Positions 8,061 through 17,950 of a DNA stretch of 64,000 nucleotides are shown one piece after another. Source of the stretch: Photobacterium profundum SS9 (GTDB taxonomy: Bacteria; Pseudomonadota; Gammaproteobacteria; Enterobacterales; Vibrionaceae); the NCBI RefSeq assembly GCF_000196255.1, contig NC_006370.1, positions 154,187-218,186 on the forward strand, read 5' to 3'. A model generated the notes under the pieces. It worked only from the letters and a program-made list of their open reading frames with translations. It ran no database searches and was not told the origin of the DNA. The translations under genes and the position numbers were made by a program. Each line of letters begins with the position of its first letter. Within the stretch, counting starts at the first letter, position 1.

Positions 8061-9599
8061 ATGACGGCAGAAAACACGCAGATTTTGGATCTAATTGTAG
8101 TAGGTGGTGGTATTAATGGCGCAGGTATTGCCGCTGATGCTGCTGGACGAGGTTTGACTGTCGGTTTATATGAAGCTGATGACTTTGCTTCTGCTACTTC
8201 TTCTGCGAGTTCGAAGCTTATCCACGGTGGTCTTCGTTATCTTGAGCACTATGAATTCCGTTTAGTTGGCGAAGCACTGGCAGAGCGTGAAGTGCTATTG
8301 AAAAAAATCCCTCATATTGCGCGCCCTATGCGTTTTCGTTTGCCTCACCGCCCACACCTTCGTCCGGCTTGGATGATCCGTGCTGGCTTATTTATGTATG
8401 ATAACTTGGGTAAACGCACGACATTACCTGCAAGTCATGGTCTTAAATTTGGTCAAGATTCAGTATTAATTCCAGAAATAACCAAAGGGTTTGAATACTC
8501 AGATTGCTGGGTAGATGATGCGCGTTTGGTGATTTTAAATGCAATGGAAGTGGCTGAAAAAGGCGGTGATGTGCGTAATCGTTGCCGAGTTGAAAAAGCG
8601 GTACGTGAAGGTGAATTTTGGCTCGTGACCATTCGCGATGTCCAAACGAACGAAATATTTGTACGTAAATCACGTGCGCTGGTGAATGCGGCTGGCCCTT
8701 GGGTGAAAGCGTTCTTCGATAACAGCATGGAAGAAGTATCTCCGCGCAATATTCGCTTAATTAAAGGTTCACACATTGTCGTGCCACGTGCACACGATGA
8801 ACCGCAAGCGTATATTTTGCAAAATGAAGATAATCGAATTGTTTTTGTTATTCCTTACTTAGATCGTTTTTCGATTATTGGTACGACAGATGTTGAATAC
8901 AATGGTGATCCTCGTAATGTGGCAATTGATGACAGCGAGATCGACTACTTATTAAAAGCTTACAACGCCAATTTTGTGAAAAAGCTGGATCGTACTGATG
9001 TGGTATGGACCTACAGTGGCGTTCGTCCGCTATGTGATGATGAATCAGACTCACCACAAGCAATTACCCGTGATTACACCTTAGAGCTTGAACAGCAAGC
9101 GAATAAAGCCCCTTTACTATCGATTTTCGGGGGTAAGCTAACCACATATCGTAAGCTTGCTGAGGCAGCGATGACCAAGCTATCGCCTTTCTTCTCCAAC
9201 ATGGGCCCAAGTTGGACCGCTGATTCGTATTTGCCGGGTGGTGAAGCGAACTTTAGCATCCCACAGCTGGCCAAGAAACTGCAACAGCAGCATGCATGGT
9301 TATCTGCCTTTACGTGTGAGCGTATGGCAACGAACTACGGTAACCGAGCGGTGAGATTGTTAGAGGGAGTCAATGGTGAGGCTGATATGGGTAAGCACTT
9401 TGGTGAAGGCCTTTATGCTCGCGAACTCGATTATATGATTGAGCAAGAATTTGCGCAAAATGAAATCGATGCATTGTGGCGTCGTAGTAAATTAGGTTTG
9501 TATCTAAATGATGAGCAAATCGCAGCGGTGGCACAGTACATTACGGACAAAGCACTATCTATTGAGGCTAAAAAATCAGAAGCGAATGTCGCGGCATAA
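8061..9599 (+). CDS. glpD: Aerobic glycerol-3-phosphate dehydrogenase GlpD
   Basis: This is a membrane-associated FAD enzyme oxidizing glycerol-3-phosphate to dihydroxyacetone phosphate and passing electrons to ubiquinone. The N-terminal dinucleotide-binding motif is GGGINGAG, followed by SSASSKLIHGGLRYLEHYEFRL, both as in E. coli GlpD. The product is about 512 aa. The ATG at 8061 is chosen because GGTGG lies 5-9 nt upstream; an in-frame GTG at 8052 has no ribosome binding site. It has its own promoter with GlpR-like sites. Confidence 0.97.
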   Translation: MTAENTQILDLIVVGGGINGAGIAADAAGRGLTVGLYEADDFASATSSASSKLIHGGLRYLEHYEFRLVGEALAEREVLLKKIPHIARPMRFRLPHRPHLRPAWMIRAGLFMYDNLGKRTTLPASHGLKFGQDSVLIPEITKGFEYSDCWVDDARLVILNAMEVAEKGGDVRNRCRVEKAVREGEFWLVTIRDVQTNEIFVRKSRALVNAAGPWVKAFFDNSMEEVSPRNIRLIKGSHIVVPRAHDEPQAYILQNEDNRIVFVIPYLDRFSIIGTTDVEYNGDPRNVAIDDSEIDYLLKAYNANFVKKLDRTDVVWTYSGVRPLCDDESDSPQAITRDYTLELEQQANKAPLLSIFGGKLTTYRKLAEAAMTKLSPFFSNMGPSWTADSYLPGGEANFSIPQLAKKLQQQHAWLSAFTCERMATNYGNRAVRLLEGVNGEADMGKHFGEGLYARELDYMIEQEFAQNEIDALWRRSKLGLYLNDEQIAAVAQYITDKALSIEAKKSEANVAA

Positions 9600-9671
9600 G
9601 TAATTGATGGGTTAAAGTTGGCTAAGGTTATGTACTTTAGTGCTACTTGATAAATAAAAAAACAGATAGTT

Positions 9672-9698
9672 AAAAGGCGCTCATTGAGCGCCTTTTTT
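9672..9698. terminator. Bidirectional terminator between glpD and the FliL-domain gene
   Basis: An AAAAGGCGCTC / GAGCGCC stem with a 3-nt loop is flanked by A-tract and T-tract. It sits between two convergent genes and can serve both. Confidence 0.88.
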
Positions 9699-9734
9699 AT
9701 TGCCGATCATAAATTTCATAACGACTATCAGCCG

Positions 9735-10160
9735 TTATTGGTACAGATACTTCGTAAACAATAACTCTGTTACCAGTTTTTGTCGGGTCTCTGTGATCAG
9801 CAGTTCATTCACTTTGGCCAGGCAGGCTTGACGAATTTCTTCACGCCCCGCCAATGATTTCACTTTCGCTTCTGGTTGTTGACCAATGATGTTGATAATA
9901 GCATCACGAATTAATGGCGTATGATGCTCCACCTGTTTGATTAAGCTGGGATCAGATACCATTAAATCGATTTGTAAACGCAAATAGCCAAGTTTTTTAC
10001 CCTGAGTAACGTAGTTCGTCGTTATGTCGGGGGTTAAGGTGTAATAAGAATAATTAGGCTGCGACAGGGGTACATCTGCTGCTGCAACATACTGGGTAGC
10101 TAGAAAACTAGCCAAAAAAAGGGTGAAGCCAAAGATTGTCGATTTCATCATTACACTCAT
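9735..10160 (-). CDS. FliL-domain secreted/periplasmic protein
   Basis: This 141-aa protein has a hydrophobic N-terminus (about residues 5-27, ending VAAADVPL) that looks like a signal peptide or anchor. The body resembles the flagellar basal-body protein FliL (GYLRLQIDLMVSDPSLIKQVEHHTPLIRDAIINII). It lies outside any flagellar operon, next to glpD and divergent from ubiC, so it is probably a FliL-like paralogue of unknown role. Start codons at 10151 or 10148 are alternatives, since none has a strong ribosome binding site. Confidence 0.75.
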   Translation of the reverse strand: MSVMMKSTIFGFTLFLASFLATQYVAAADVPLSQPNYSYYTLTPDITTNYVTQGKKLGYLRLQIDLMVSDPSLIKQVEHHTPLIRDAIINIIGQQPEAKVKSLAGREEIRQACLAKVNELLITETRQKLVTELLFTKYLYQ

Positions 10161-10319
10161 GGGTTTATCTGAATTTGTCGCAATGAATTGCTATCTTTCG
10201 ACCGTAACGATATTCCTACTCGTTACGGCTTGCTACAATAGCAGATCATCATGGTAATAAATTAACCGCATTCTACCAAGCTATTTTAATCATAAGCTTG
10301 TAGCGAACGAATTGGAAAG

Positions 10320-10862
10320 ATGTCGAAATTCAAGCAGTTGTATAAACCATTATTGGATAATGCGCAGTGGGAAACACCCCTTTCACTCGCGATAGAAGGC
10401 ACAGCGTTTGGGCATTGGTTGCTTGAACCTAATTCATTGTCACGCCGACTTCAGCGTCATTGCGATGAATTTACCGTGTCGCTAATTGAGCAGAAGAAAA
10501 TCGATAGTACGATGTTATCGGCTGATGAACGTGAGTTGATCGGTGATGTTGATTGTCTATTGCGTAAAGTTGTTTTGATGGGAGACGGACAACCGTGGGT
10601 ATTTGCTCGTACTTTAATTCCGCTATCCACCCTTACTGGGCAAGAGAGTGATCTTGAACAATTGGGTGAGATGCCATTAGGCTTTCGGGTATTTACCGAT
10701 CGTAGTGCGCGTCGTGATGCATTGGAAGTTGCGAATACAGGAACACAAGCACAGCCACTATGGGCTCGCCGTTCACGTTTATGGATAAATAACAAACCGC
10801 TGCTGGTGGCTGAATTATTTTTGGCACAAGCCCCGGTGTATTCAAAGGAGAAACAATGTTAG
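10320..10862 (+). CDS. ubiC: Chorismate--pyruvate lyase UbiC
   Basis: This cytoplasmic enzyme converts chorismate to 4-hydroxybenzoate and pyruvate, the first committed step of ubiquinone synthesis. The 180-aa product has the UbiC landmarks [19 protein letters not shown] and [10 protein letters not shown], with a C-terminal glutamate in LLVAELFL as in the known active site. GGAAAG precedes the ATG. The end overlaps ubiA by 7 bp, indicating an operon. Confidence 0.95.
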   Translation: MSKFKQLYKPLLDNAQWETPLSLAIEGTAFGHWLLEPNSLSRRLQRHCDEFTVSLIEQKKIDSTMLSADERELIGDVDCLLRKVVLMGDGQPWVFARTLIPLSTLTGQESDLEQLGEMPLGFRVFTDRSARRDALEVANTGTQAQPLWARRSRLWINNKPLLVAELFLAQAPVYSKEKQC

Positions 10863-11719
10863 CAATGACTAAGGCGAAAGCATTTTGTCAGCTGGCACGA
10901 TTTGATCGCCCCATTGGCAGTTTGCTTTTGTTATGGCCAACGTTGTGGGCACTGTTTTTAGCCGCAGATGGTTTACCCAATATGCATGTGCTGGTGGTGT
11001 TCGTGCTTGGCGTTGTTTTTATGCGCGCAGCTGGCTGTGTGATCAATGACTTTGCTGACCGTAACTTTGATGGTCATGTAAAACGCACCGCTAAACGACC
11101 AATGCCATCGGGTAAAATATCGGAACGTGAAGCGCTAGGGCTATTTGGTTTATTGGTATTAGTGTCGTTTGTATTAGTGCTGACCATGAATACCTTAACA
11201 ATTATGCTCTCTGTGGTTGGGTTGGTATTGGCCGCGGCCTATCCGTTTATGAAGCGCTACACCCATTTACCGCAGCTGGTACTGGGTATGGCATTTGGCT
11301 GGTCAATTCCAATGGCATACGCCGCACAAGCGGGCGAGCTGCCTGTGGTCGCATGGTTATTATTTACCGCCAATATATTGTGGACCATTGCTTACGATAC
11401 TCAGTATGCCATGGTCGATCGCGATGATGATTTAAAAGTTGGCATTAAATCCGCCGCTATTTTATTTGGTCGCTTTGATAAGATTATTATTGGTGTATTG
11501 CAGTTAAGCACGTTAGTGACCATGATTTTGATTGGACATAGCCTCGATTTACATCAAATTTATTATTGGTTCTTATTAATGGCGTCAGGCTTGTTTGTGT
11601 ATCAACAACGGCTGATTGGAAGCCGTGAACGTGAACCGTGCTTTAAAGCATTTTTAAACAATAACTATGTTGGTATGCTGATATTTTTAGGTATCGCCAT
11701 TAGTGTGATGATGCAATAA
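10856..11719 (+). CDS. ubiA: 4-hydroxybenzoate octaprenyltransferase UbiA
   Basis: This inner-membrane prenyltransferase joins the polyprenyl chain to 4-hydroxybenzoate, the second step after UbiC. The 287-aa product has about eight membrane segments. It carries the two aspartate-rich motifs, NDFADRNFD near residue 63 and [13 protein letters not shown] near residue 180. AAGGAG lies 6 nt before the ATG. It is translationally coupled to ubiC. Confidence 0.96.
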   Translation: MLAMTKAKAFCQLARFDRPIGSLLLLWPTLWALFLAADGLPNMHVLVVFVLGVVFMRAAGCVINDFADRNFDGHVKRTAKRPMPSGKISEREALGLFGLLVLVSFVLVLTMNTLTIMLSVVGLVLAAAYPFMKRYTHLPQLVLGMAFGWSIPMAYAAQAGELPVVAWLLFTANILWTIAYDTQYAMVDRDDDLKVGIKSAAILFGRFDKIIIGVLQLSTLVTMILIGHSLDLHQIYYWFLLMASGLFVYQQRLIGSREREPCFKAFLNNNYVGMLIFLGIAISVMMQ

Positions 11720-11780
11720 ATAACGATATTGAGCGGCCTGCATGCGCAAAGCCTTTTGAAGTTACTTAGGTATACATCAT

Positions 11781-11807
11781 AAAAAAGCACCTATAGGGTG
11801 CTTTTTT
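11781..11807 (+). terminator. Terminator after ubiA
   Basis: An AAAAAAGCACC / GGGTGCTTTTTT stem with loop TATA lies about 60 bp after ubiA. Confidence 0.88.
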
Positions 11808-12179
11808 ATTGCTTGCGATTTGTGTAAACCGCCATTGTTACAGTGGCTGTACAGCTTTTTAATAAAAAAACACCATCAAACTAAGAAACGTCTATTTCTT
11901 GTTATTAAACGGACATTGATTCAATGAATCATTAACTTAGCTGAAGCCTATCAGTTCTGGGGTGTTGGTTGGTTTTTAGCGAGACCAATAAAATTGTACA
12001 GCTTTAGAGGTTTTATATACCAGTAACCTAAAAGCTCGTATTTTTAGACGGATCGTAATGAATACGGCGGCTGGCAACGAGTTATCAGTTCGGTATCAGG
12101 GCTGTTGTACATGTTTAGGACGATTGGGAACCCCATACCCCAAAAGCTTATAAAATGATTAAGATAAATCGCAGGCAAT
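11808..12179. other. Gap between ubiA and plsB terminators, nothing recognised
   Basis: This is about 370 bp of AT-rich sequence between convergent genes. I see no ORF with a ribosome binding site, no clear hairpin and no repeat shared with other parts of the window. One 32-codon ATG ORF (from 12058) lacks a Shine-Dalgarno sequence. Confidence 0.5.
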
Positions 12180-12204
12180 AAAAAAGCTGGCAATGCCAGC
12201 TTTT
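12180..12204 (-). terminator. Terminator after plsB
   Basis: Read on the minus strand, AAAAGCTGGCA pairs with TGCCAGCTTTTTT, a stem with T-tract, about 40 bp past the plsB stop. Confidence 0.85.
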
Positions 12205-12244
12205 CGTTTAAAGGTGTATCTCAGCGTATTAACAGTGAATTGAA

Positions 12245-14674
12245 TTACGCTTTTTCATCGCGATTCATTACCGCTTGAATGGTTAATTTCACTTCAGGTG
12301 AAACCAATGCTGTTAATTGATCGGCAAGGTTTTCTACTTGGCGAGAGACCGCATGACATTCATCATTGAGGTAACCTTCTTTGCGTAGCGTTTTCACTAA
12401 TATCGCGAATACACCTTTGTCGAAAAACTCTGGTGCATTAATCCCGTGTAAGCGACTTAAACGTTGTGCCATCATTTGGCTTTGCTGCTCTAAATCACTC
12501 TTCATCATCTGAGGATCAGCATGCAGTAGCGTTAATGTGATGGTATAGCGTTGCAACGTTTCAGTGATCGTACGAGCTAGTAATTGTAGCGGTCCAATAC
12601 GGGCATTATTCATCGAGATAATGTCACCATCACTTAACAGTAAACGCTGACGAACCAACTCACTAATGATGGAGTCAATGACTGCATTCAGTTCATCTTT
12701 CTCAAAGCGTAAGAATAATTCAGCTTTTAAGAATGGATACAGTAACTGCACTTGTTCATAAATCTTATCTTTGGATAAGCTCTGATGCTGAACGATGATG
12801 TGCGCAATCAAAGACGGCAACGCAAATAAGTGAATAATGTTATTGCGGTAGTAAGTCATCAAAATAGATTGTTGACGATCAAGTGAAATAACCTCACCTA
12901 AACCATCACGCTCTACAATGAACTTGTCCATTTCTAATGCATGTTCGACCAAGGTTTTTGCATCATCGTCTGGCATCGTACATTGTGATGAATATGATGC
13001 GTTACGCAGAATTTGCAGGTAACTATCAATCTGCTGTTCAAGCTCTTCACGGCTAAGTGCACGCTGACGAGATGACAATAATGCTAATGCACACAAAGTT
13101 AGGGCATTGGTCGCTGCGGCATTATTAATGTGTGTCATCATTTTAACGGCGAGATCGTTCACCACGGGATTTAGCCAGCTTGGTTTTTGTGGTTCGATTG
13201 GGTTAATGTCATCATGCCATGTTGGCACGTTATCATTGAGGTATTGATTCAGCGGAATTGGCTCGCCGAAATTCACATAACCTTGTCCAAAATTACGCAA
13301 TTTACGTAATGTACGCAAAATTTGACCCAGATTTTCTTTTTCCTTGCGCTTACCTTGTAGCTCTTTTGCGTAAGTGGCCACTTCCATAACGTGTTCATAA
13401 CCGATATAGACCGGTACCAATGTAACAGGGCGATTTAGTCCTCGTAACATCGCTTGAATTGTCATTGAAAGCATACCTGTTTTCGCCGGTAATAAACGTC
13501 CGGTACGTGAACGTCCACCTTCACTGAAGTATTCGACGGAATAGCCTTTCGCAAAAAGCTCTGCCAGATATTCACGAAAAACCGTTGAATATAGGCGGTT
13601 ACCTTTAAAACTACGGCGTATGAAGAAGCCACCACCACGGCGGAAAATCGGTCCAGCAGGGAAGAAGTTCAGGTTAATACCCGCAGCAATGTGCGGCGGT
13701 ACTAAGCCTTCTTTATACAAAACATAAGATAAAAGCAGATAATCCATGTGGCTACGGTGACACGGAACATACACGATTTCGTGACCATCTTGTGCCAGCT
13801 TGCGTACTCGCTGAGCGTTGTGAATATTCAGCCCTTGATAGAGTTTGTTCCACAACCAACCGAGAAAACGTTCGGCGTTTTTAATCAGTGAATAAGAGAA
13901 GTTAGCCGCAATTTCTTCCATCATGTCGATGGCTTCTTTACGGACTTTTTCTACCGGTATATCACGGCTTTCTGCTTCTTCACGAACCACTTTTTCGATT
14001 GCCTTCGATGCCAGTAGGCGTTTGAATAAGGCTTGGCGGTCGGGTAAACGTGGGCCTGAAGCTGCAATTTGTTGGCGAGAGAAATGAATCTTTGCTACAC
14101 GCGCTAATTTTTGCGCGATTGCGTCATCAGTACCGTGATTTTCTGCCATATAACGCAATGATACAGGCGTGCTTAAACGCACTAAACAATCGCGCCCATG
14201 ACCTAAAATAGCAGTAAATTTCTCAGGGCCATTGAGTGGGCGCAGTACCGGCCCTCTGTGGCTTTCTTTACCAGGCTTTCGTCCCCATAAAATGGAGGCA
14301 GGAATGAGCTGAATATCGAGCTCAGAATCTTGCTTATGCTGCTCAAGTAAACTGGTGAATAACTGAAGTGATTCTTTCGGTAATTCTCGATCGGTACCAA
14401 AAATACTTGGACCGTTTGCCACGAAAACATACCGCGAGAATGTTTGATCACCAATTTCAAGAGGTGTCAGTGGGTCGGGTAGACCTAGTTCTTGGGTGCT
14501 GCTACGTAGTGTCATTAGATCCGTATTTGAACGGAAAGGTAAGATATAAACAATTGGTCGTTCGATATCTAATTCTAAATCTTTAATGGGATCGGATGGA
14601 ATTGAATTGGTCTTAACCAACACGGAAAGCGGCAAATTCAATAATTTTTGATAGATTTTCTGCCAACTTGACAT
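12245..14674 (-). CDS. plsB: Glycerol-3-phosphate acyltransferase PlsB
   Basis: This inner-membrane enzyme acylates sn-glycerol-3-phosphate at position 1, the first step of phospholipid synthesis. The product is about 809 aa (E. coli 807). It carries the acyltransferase HX4D motif in [14 protein letters not shown] near residue 306 and the [11 protein letters not shown] motif. The ATG at 14674 ([17 protein letters not shown]) matches the E. coli N-terminus; an upstream TTG at 14710 is not supported. GAGG lies 12 nt upstream. It is divergent from lexA. Confidence 0.96.
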   Translation of the reverse strand: MSSWQKIYQKLLNLPLSVLVKTNSIPSDPIKDLELDIERPIVYILPFRSNTDLMTLRSSTQELGLPDPLTPLEIGDQTFSRYVFVANGPSIFGTDRELPKESLQLFTSLLEQHKQDSELDIQLIPASILWGRKPGKESHRGPVLRPLNGPEKFTAILGHGRDCLVRLSTPVSLRYMAENHGTDDAIAQKLARVAKIHFSRQQIAASGPRLPDRQALFKRLLASKAIEKVVREEAESRDIPVEKVRKEAIDMMEEIAANFSYSLIKNAERFLGWLWNKLYQGLNIHNAQRVRKLAQDGHEIVYVPCHRSHMDYLLLSYVLYKEGLVPPHIAAGINLNFFPAGPIFRRGGGFFIRRSFKGNRLYSTVFREYLAELFAKGYSVEYFSEGGRSRTGRLLPAKTGMLSMTIQAMLRGLNRPVTLVPVYIGYEHVMEVATYAKELQGKRKEKENLGQILRTLRKLRNFGQGYVNFGEPIPLNQYLNDNVPTWHDDINPIEPQKPSWLNPVVNDLAVKMMTHINNAAATNALTLCALALLSSRQRALSREELEQQIDSYLQILRNASYSSQCTMPDDDAKTLVEHALEMDKFIVERDGLGEVISLDRQQSILMTYYRNNIIHLFALPSLIAHIIVQHQSLSKDKIYEQVQLLYPFLKAELFLRFEKDELNAVIDSIISELVRQRLLLSDGDIISMNNARIGPLQLLARTITETLQRYTITLTLLHADPQMMKSDLEQQSQMMAQRLSRLHGINAPEFFDKGVFAILVKTLRKEGYLNDECHAVSRQVENLADQLTALVSPEVKLTIQAVMNRDEKA

Positions 14675-14965
14675 ATCTTTTACTAGCCTCGAATTCTTAA
14701 TGCGTGGCAAGGATAGCAGAAAATGGCTGCTTTCATGCAGCGAAAATGCGAGATATTGATATCGAATTATGATTTCGAATAATCTTTTATTCTATTTATG
14801 ATTTCGTTGAGAATCTTTGCTTGGGGGCGGCTAATTTTCACGATCTAATCACAGTAATTAATCAAATGCTTGGGTTAATTTGAACGCTTTTACTGTGTTA
14901 AATCGTTGTGCTTTCTATGCAGATTGGTCTTTTCGTGGACAATTAACTTTTCAAGCCTGTAAACA

Positions 14966-15001
14966 CTGGATATACTCACAGTAGACTGTATAAACAAACA
15001 G
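14966..15001. promoter_or_regulatory. Two LexA (SOS) boxes in the lexA promoter
   Basis: CTGGATATACTCACAG (14966-14981) and CTGTATAAACAAACAG (14986-15001) both keep the CTG-N10-CAG core of the gamma-proteobacterial SOS box. They are 4 bp apart, as in the double operator of E. coli lexA. The first overlaps a -10-like TATACT. They end 8 bp before the lexA ATG, so autorepression is expected. The 335-bp plsB-lexA gap otherwise shows two copies of TTATGATTTCG and no gene. Confidence 0.92.
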
Positions 15002-15009
15002 GGTGAATC

Positions 15010-15627
15010 ATGAAGCCGTTAACGCCGCGCCAACAAGAAGTCTTTGATTTGATCAAAGCAAAAATCGAAGATAGTGGGATGCCGCCAACACGTGCTGAGA
15101 TTGCTCGTGAATTGGGGTTTCGTTCAGCGAATGCTGCTGAAGAACATTTAAAAGCTTTGGCACGTAAAGAAGTAATTGAAATTGTGCCGGGTGCATCACG
15201 GGGTATTCGTGTGTTACGCCATGATGAGGTTGAGGCAAAAGGCTTACCATTAATTGGTCGTGTTGCTGCTGGTGAACCTATTTTGGCTCAAGAGCATGTT
15301 GAAACGCATTATGAAGTTGATCCAGCCTTATTTAAGCCGCGCGCTGATTTCTTATTGCGTGTAAATGGCATGAGTATGAAAGACATCGGTATTATGGATG
15401 GCGATTTACTTGCTGTGCATAAAACCCAAGATGTTCATAACGGGCAAGTGGTTGTTGCTCGTGTTGATGATGATGTAACAGTAAAGCGTCTTGATAAACA
15501 AGGTTCGCAAGTTTTGTTGCATGCTGAAAATGAAGATTTTGCTCCGATTGTTGTTGATCTTACTCATCAGCAATTGACGATTGAAGGCATTGCTGTTGGT
15601 GTTATTCGTACTGCCGACTGGATGTAA
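15010..15627 (+). CDS. lexA: SOS repressor LexA
   Basis: This is the repressor of the DNA-damage response; RecA filaments trigger its self-cleavage. The 205-aa product has an N-terminal winged helix-turn-helix ([31 protein letters not shown]). The cleavage site is Ala87-Gly88 in GRVAAGEP. The catalytic Ser122 is in GMSM and the catalytic Lys159 in VTVKRL. GGGTGA precedes the ATG. Two SOS boxes overlap the promoter. The gene normally next to it in E. coli, dinF, is displaced to about 25 kb here. Confidence 0.98.
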   Translation: MKPLTPRQQEVFDLIKAKIEDSGMPPTRAEIARELGFRSANAAEEHLKALARKEVIEIVPGASRGIRVLRHDEVEAKGLPLIGRVAAGEPILAQEHVETHYEVDPALFKPRADFLLRVNGMSMKDIGIMDGDLLAVHKTQDVHNGQVVVARVDDDVTVKRLDKQGSQVLLHAENEDFAPIVVDLTHQQLTIEGIAVGVIRTADWM

Positions 15628-15691
15628 TCGAACCTTGTAAATGTTAATTAATCATTATGTTTTGCATTAGTATCTAGAATGCTTTGCAAAA

Positions 15692-15710
15692 CTTAATGAT
15701 AGTCATTATC
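15692..15710. promoter_or_regulatory. Fur box upstream of the methyltransferase gene
   Basis: Sixteen of 19 positions match the consensus GATAATGATAATCATTATC, including TAATGATA-G-TCATTATC. It lies 29 bp before the start of the downstream methyltransferase gene and 65 bp after lexA, so iron repression of that gene is predicted. No other promoter element is clear. Confidence 0.75.
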
Positions 15711-15738
15711 ATCTAATCCATATCAAATGGAGATGATA

Positions 15739-16536
15739 ATGGTTAATTCCTCTCGATACCGCATACCTTCTGAATTGCTGCAGCCATTATGGCTTAGAAG
15801 CAGAGAGAGTTTGGCTGACGATGGACTTATTTATGATCCCATCGCCGCTGCTGCGTGTAGCCAGTGCCAGCTTGTGCCTGATTGTCTGACTGGCAACGTT
15901 TCTGAACGTCAATTGCTGCATGCCACGCTTACTCTGCAGTGTGATAAACACGTCTTGAAATTTCTTCGTCGCCATCCCAATGGTTTTATTATCAATGTTG
16001 GAGCAGGGCTTGATACCCGTTTTTATCGTTTAGATAACGGCCGTTGTCGCTGGTTTGAATTAGATACGGACGAGAACCTCTTATGGCGTGAACGGCTTTT
16101 TCATCGCAGTGATCGGTATACCATGCAACGTGGATCCGTCACCGATTTATCATGGTTAGCCTCATTGCCTGCTCGGAAAAATACTCCCGTTTTATTGTTA
16201 TGCGATCAAGCATTATTGAAATGTGAAAGGCAAGAGTTAGCCACTTTTATTCAGCGTATTGGCTGCCATTTTAGCCAAATAGAAGCCTGTTTGGTTCTGG
16301 CGGGCGATCGTTGTGATTCTGCATTAGCGAAAAAGATGGGGGCAGAACAATATAGTCACGGGTTTAAAGATCCGGCTCAACAAGTATTGAATTGGTTGCC
16401 ATGGGCTGAATTAATCAGTCGCTATAGTCCGCTAGATCATGATTGCCCGCGTTGGCGATCTTGGCAGCGTTGGATCGCAAGAATGCCAAGTCTGAAATAC
16501 CGAGTTACACCCGTATTAGTGCATATACGCTTCTAG
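15739..16536 (+). CDS. Class I SAM methyltransferase, leucine carboxyl methyltransferase family
   Basis: The 265-aa product has the LCM/PPM1-like SAM-binding signature GAGLDTRFYRL followed by WFELD, and a central region resembling bacterial leucine carboxyl methyltransferase-type proteins. The methyl acceptor is unknown. The ATG at 15739 (MVNSSRYRIP) has GGAG 6 nt upstream; the in-frame ATG at 15727 overlaps that site and is unlikely. A Fur box immediately upstream suggests iron-regulated expression. That points to a role in iron-limited metabolism, which I infer rather than see. Confidence 0.8.
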   Translation: MVNSSRYRIPSELLQPLWLRSRESLADDGLIYDPIAAAACSQCQLVPDCLTGNVSERQLLHATLTLQCDKHVLKFLRRHPNGFIINVGAGLDTRFYRLDNGRCRWFELDTDENLLWRERLFHRSDRYTMQRGSVTDLSWLASLPARKNTPVLLLCDQALLKCERQELATFIQRIGCHFSQIEACLVLAGDRCDSALAKKMGAEQYSHGFKDPAQQVLNWLPWAELISRYSPLDHDCPRWRSWQRWIARMPSLKYRVTPVLVHIRF

Positions 16537-16787
16537 ATCGTGACTTTTAGCGTCATATTTCGTTTTGTTACTTATTCAGTGTCTAGTTTTGGCTGCTAAC
16601 GTGCTGGATTGATTTTTTTTGGTAATTCTTTGCTCATTTCTTCTATTTTGTCCTAAGTTAAATGTAAACAAAGTGTTAATCATCGTTTGAGTGTTACGCG
16701 TAAACGGGCTGATTTTCGCTATAAGTTAGTGTTTTCATTGAACAGTTCTTGATGAATGTCAGGATGACAAAAGGAGAGGTCAGGGAG

Positions 16788-17936
16788 ATGATTCGTCGAC
16801 TGATCAGCGTATTATTGTTAAGTATTTTGGCATTGCCTGTGGCTGCCGAAACGAAAAGTATGCCGTTAAACATGACCCAAGGGGTTACCCGGGTTAGCCA
16901 ACAAGTCTATGGCCTACACATGACTATTTTTTATATTTGTGTGGTTATTGGTATTATTGTTTTTGGCATCATGTTTTGGGCCATTATCCATCATCGGAAA
17001 TCGCGTGGTGCGGTCGCTGCCTCGTTTCATGAAAGCACCAAAGTCGAAATTCTCTGGACCATCATTCCCTTCGTTATCCTTATTGCCATGGCCATTCCTG
17101 CGACGACCACTTTGTTAGCAATGGAAGACACGTCAGAATCGGATATCACCATTCAAGTAACTGGCTCTCAATGGAAGTGGCATTACAACTACTTCAACGA
17201 AGATGTCGATTTTTACTCACTATTGGCAACCTCTTCTGCGCAAATTAAGAACGAACGAGATAAACGTGAAAACTACTTACTTGAAGTAGATCGCCCTCTA
17301 GTCTTGCCTATTGGCAAAAAAATCCGGTTTCTTATTACCTCACAAGATGTGATCCATTCTTGGTGGGTACCTGCATTTGCAGTGAAAAAAGATGCTAACC
17401 CTGGTTTCATTAATGAGGCCTGGACGCGTATCGATAAGCCCGGTATTTACCGTGGGCAGTGTGCCGAACTGTGTGGGAAAGACCACGGTTTCATGCCCAT
17501 TGTGGTGATTGCCAAGTCTCAGGATGATTACGATAGCTGGCTAACAGCCACCAAAGCCACCCAGCAAGCAGCGTATGAAGAAGAACAACGTTTATTGTCG
17601 ATGCAAATGCCGATGGAAGAGCTCATGGCGTTGGGTAAAAAAACCTATCTCGCTCGCTGTTCTATGTGTCATCAACCAACAGGGGCAGGTCTTCCCGGTG
17701 CATTTCCTGCTCTGGCTGGGCAAGGTGTTTCGATTGATCCGGCTAAGAAATTAGAGCATATCAGCGTGGTTGTTCATGGCCGGAAAGGAACCGCGATGCA
17801 GGCATTCGGACCTCAGTTAAGCCTAAAAGAATTAGCAGCTGTTATTACCTATGAACGTAATGCGTGGGGTAATGATACGGGCGAAACCGTACAAGCTGCA
17901 GAAGTGCAGGCTGTGCTCAACGGCAAAGAGCTTTAA
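16788..17936 (+). CDS. coxB: Cytochrome c oxidase subunit II with fused cytochrome c domain
   Basis: This membrane-anchored electron entry subunit of an aa3-type oxidase is about 382 aa. It has a signal peptide (MIRRLISVLLLSILALPVAA) and two membrane segments. The CuA domain carries SQDVIHSWWVPAF and CAELCGKDHGFMP. A C-terminal c-type heme domain follows with CSMCH and a methionine ligand in GTAMQAFG. The ATG at 16788 is chosen for the AAGGAGAGG 8 nt upstream; in-frame starts at 16749-16764 lack this. It is first of the cox cluster, after a 250-bp gap with no recognised operator. Confidence 0.95.
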   Translation: MIRRLISVLLLSILALPVAAETKSMPLNMTQGVTRVSQQVYGLHMTIFYICVVIGIIVFGIMFWAIIHHRKSRGAVAASFHESTKVEILWTIIPFVILIAMAIPATTTLLAMEDTSESDITIQVTGSQWKWHYNYFNEDVDFYSLLATSSAQIKNERDKRENYLLEVDRPLVLPIGKKIRFLITSQDVIHSWWVPAFAVKKDANPGFINEAWTRIDKPGIYRGQCAELCGKDHGFMPIVVIAKSQDDYDSWLTATKATQQAAYEEEQRLLSMQMPMEELMALGKKTYLARCSMCHQPTGAGLPGAFPALAGQGVSIDPAKKLEHISVVVHGRKGTAMQAFGPQLSLKELAAVITYERNAWGNDTGETVQAAEVQAVLNGKEL

Positions 17937-17950
17937 GGGAGCAACAGACA

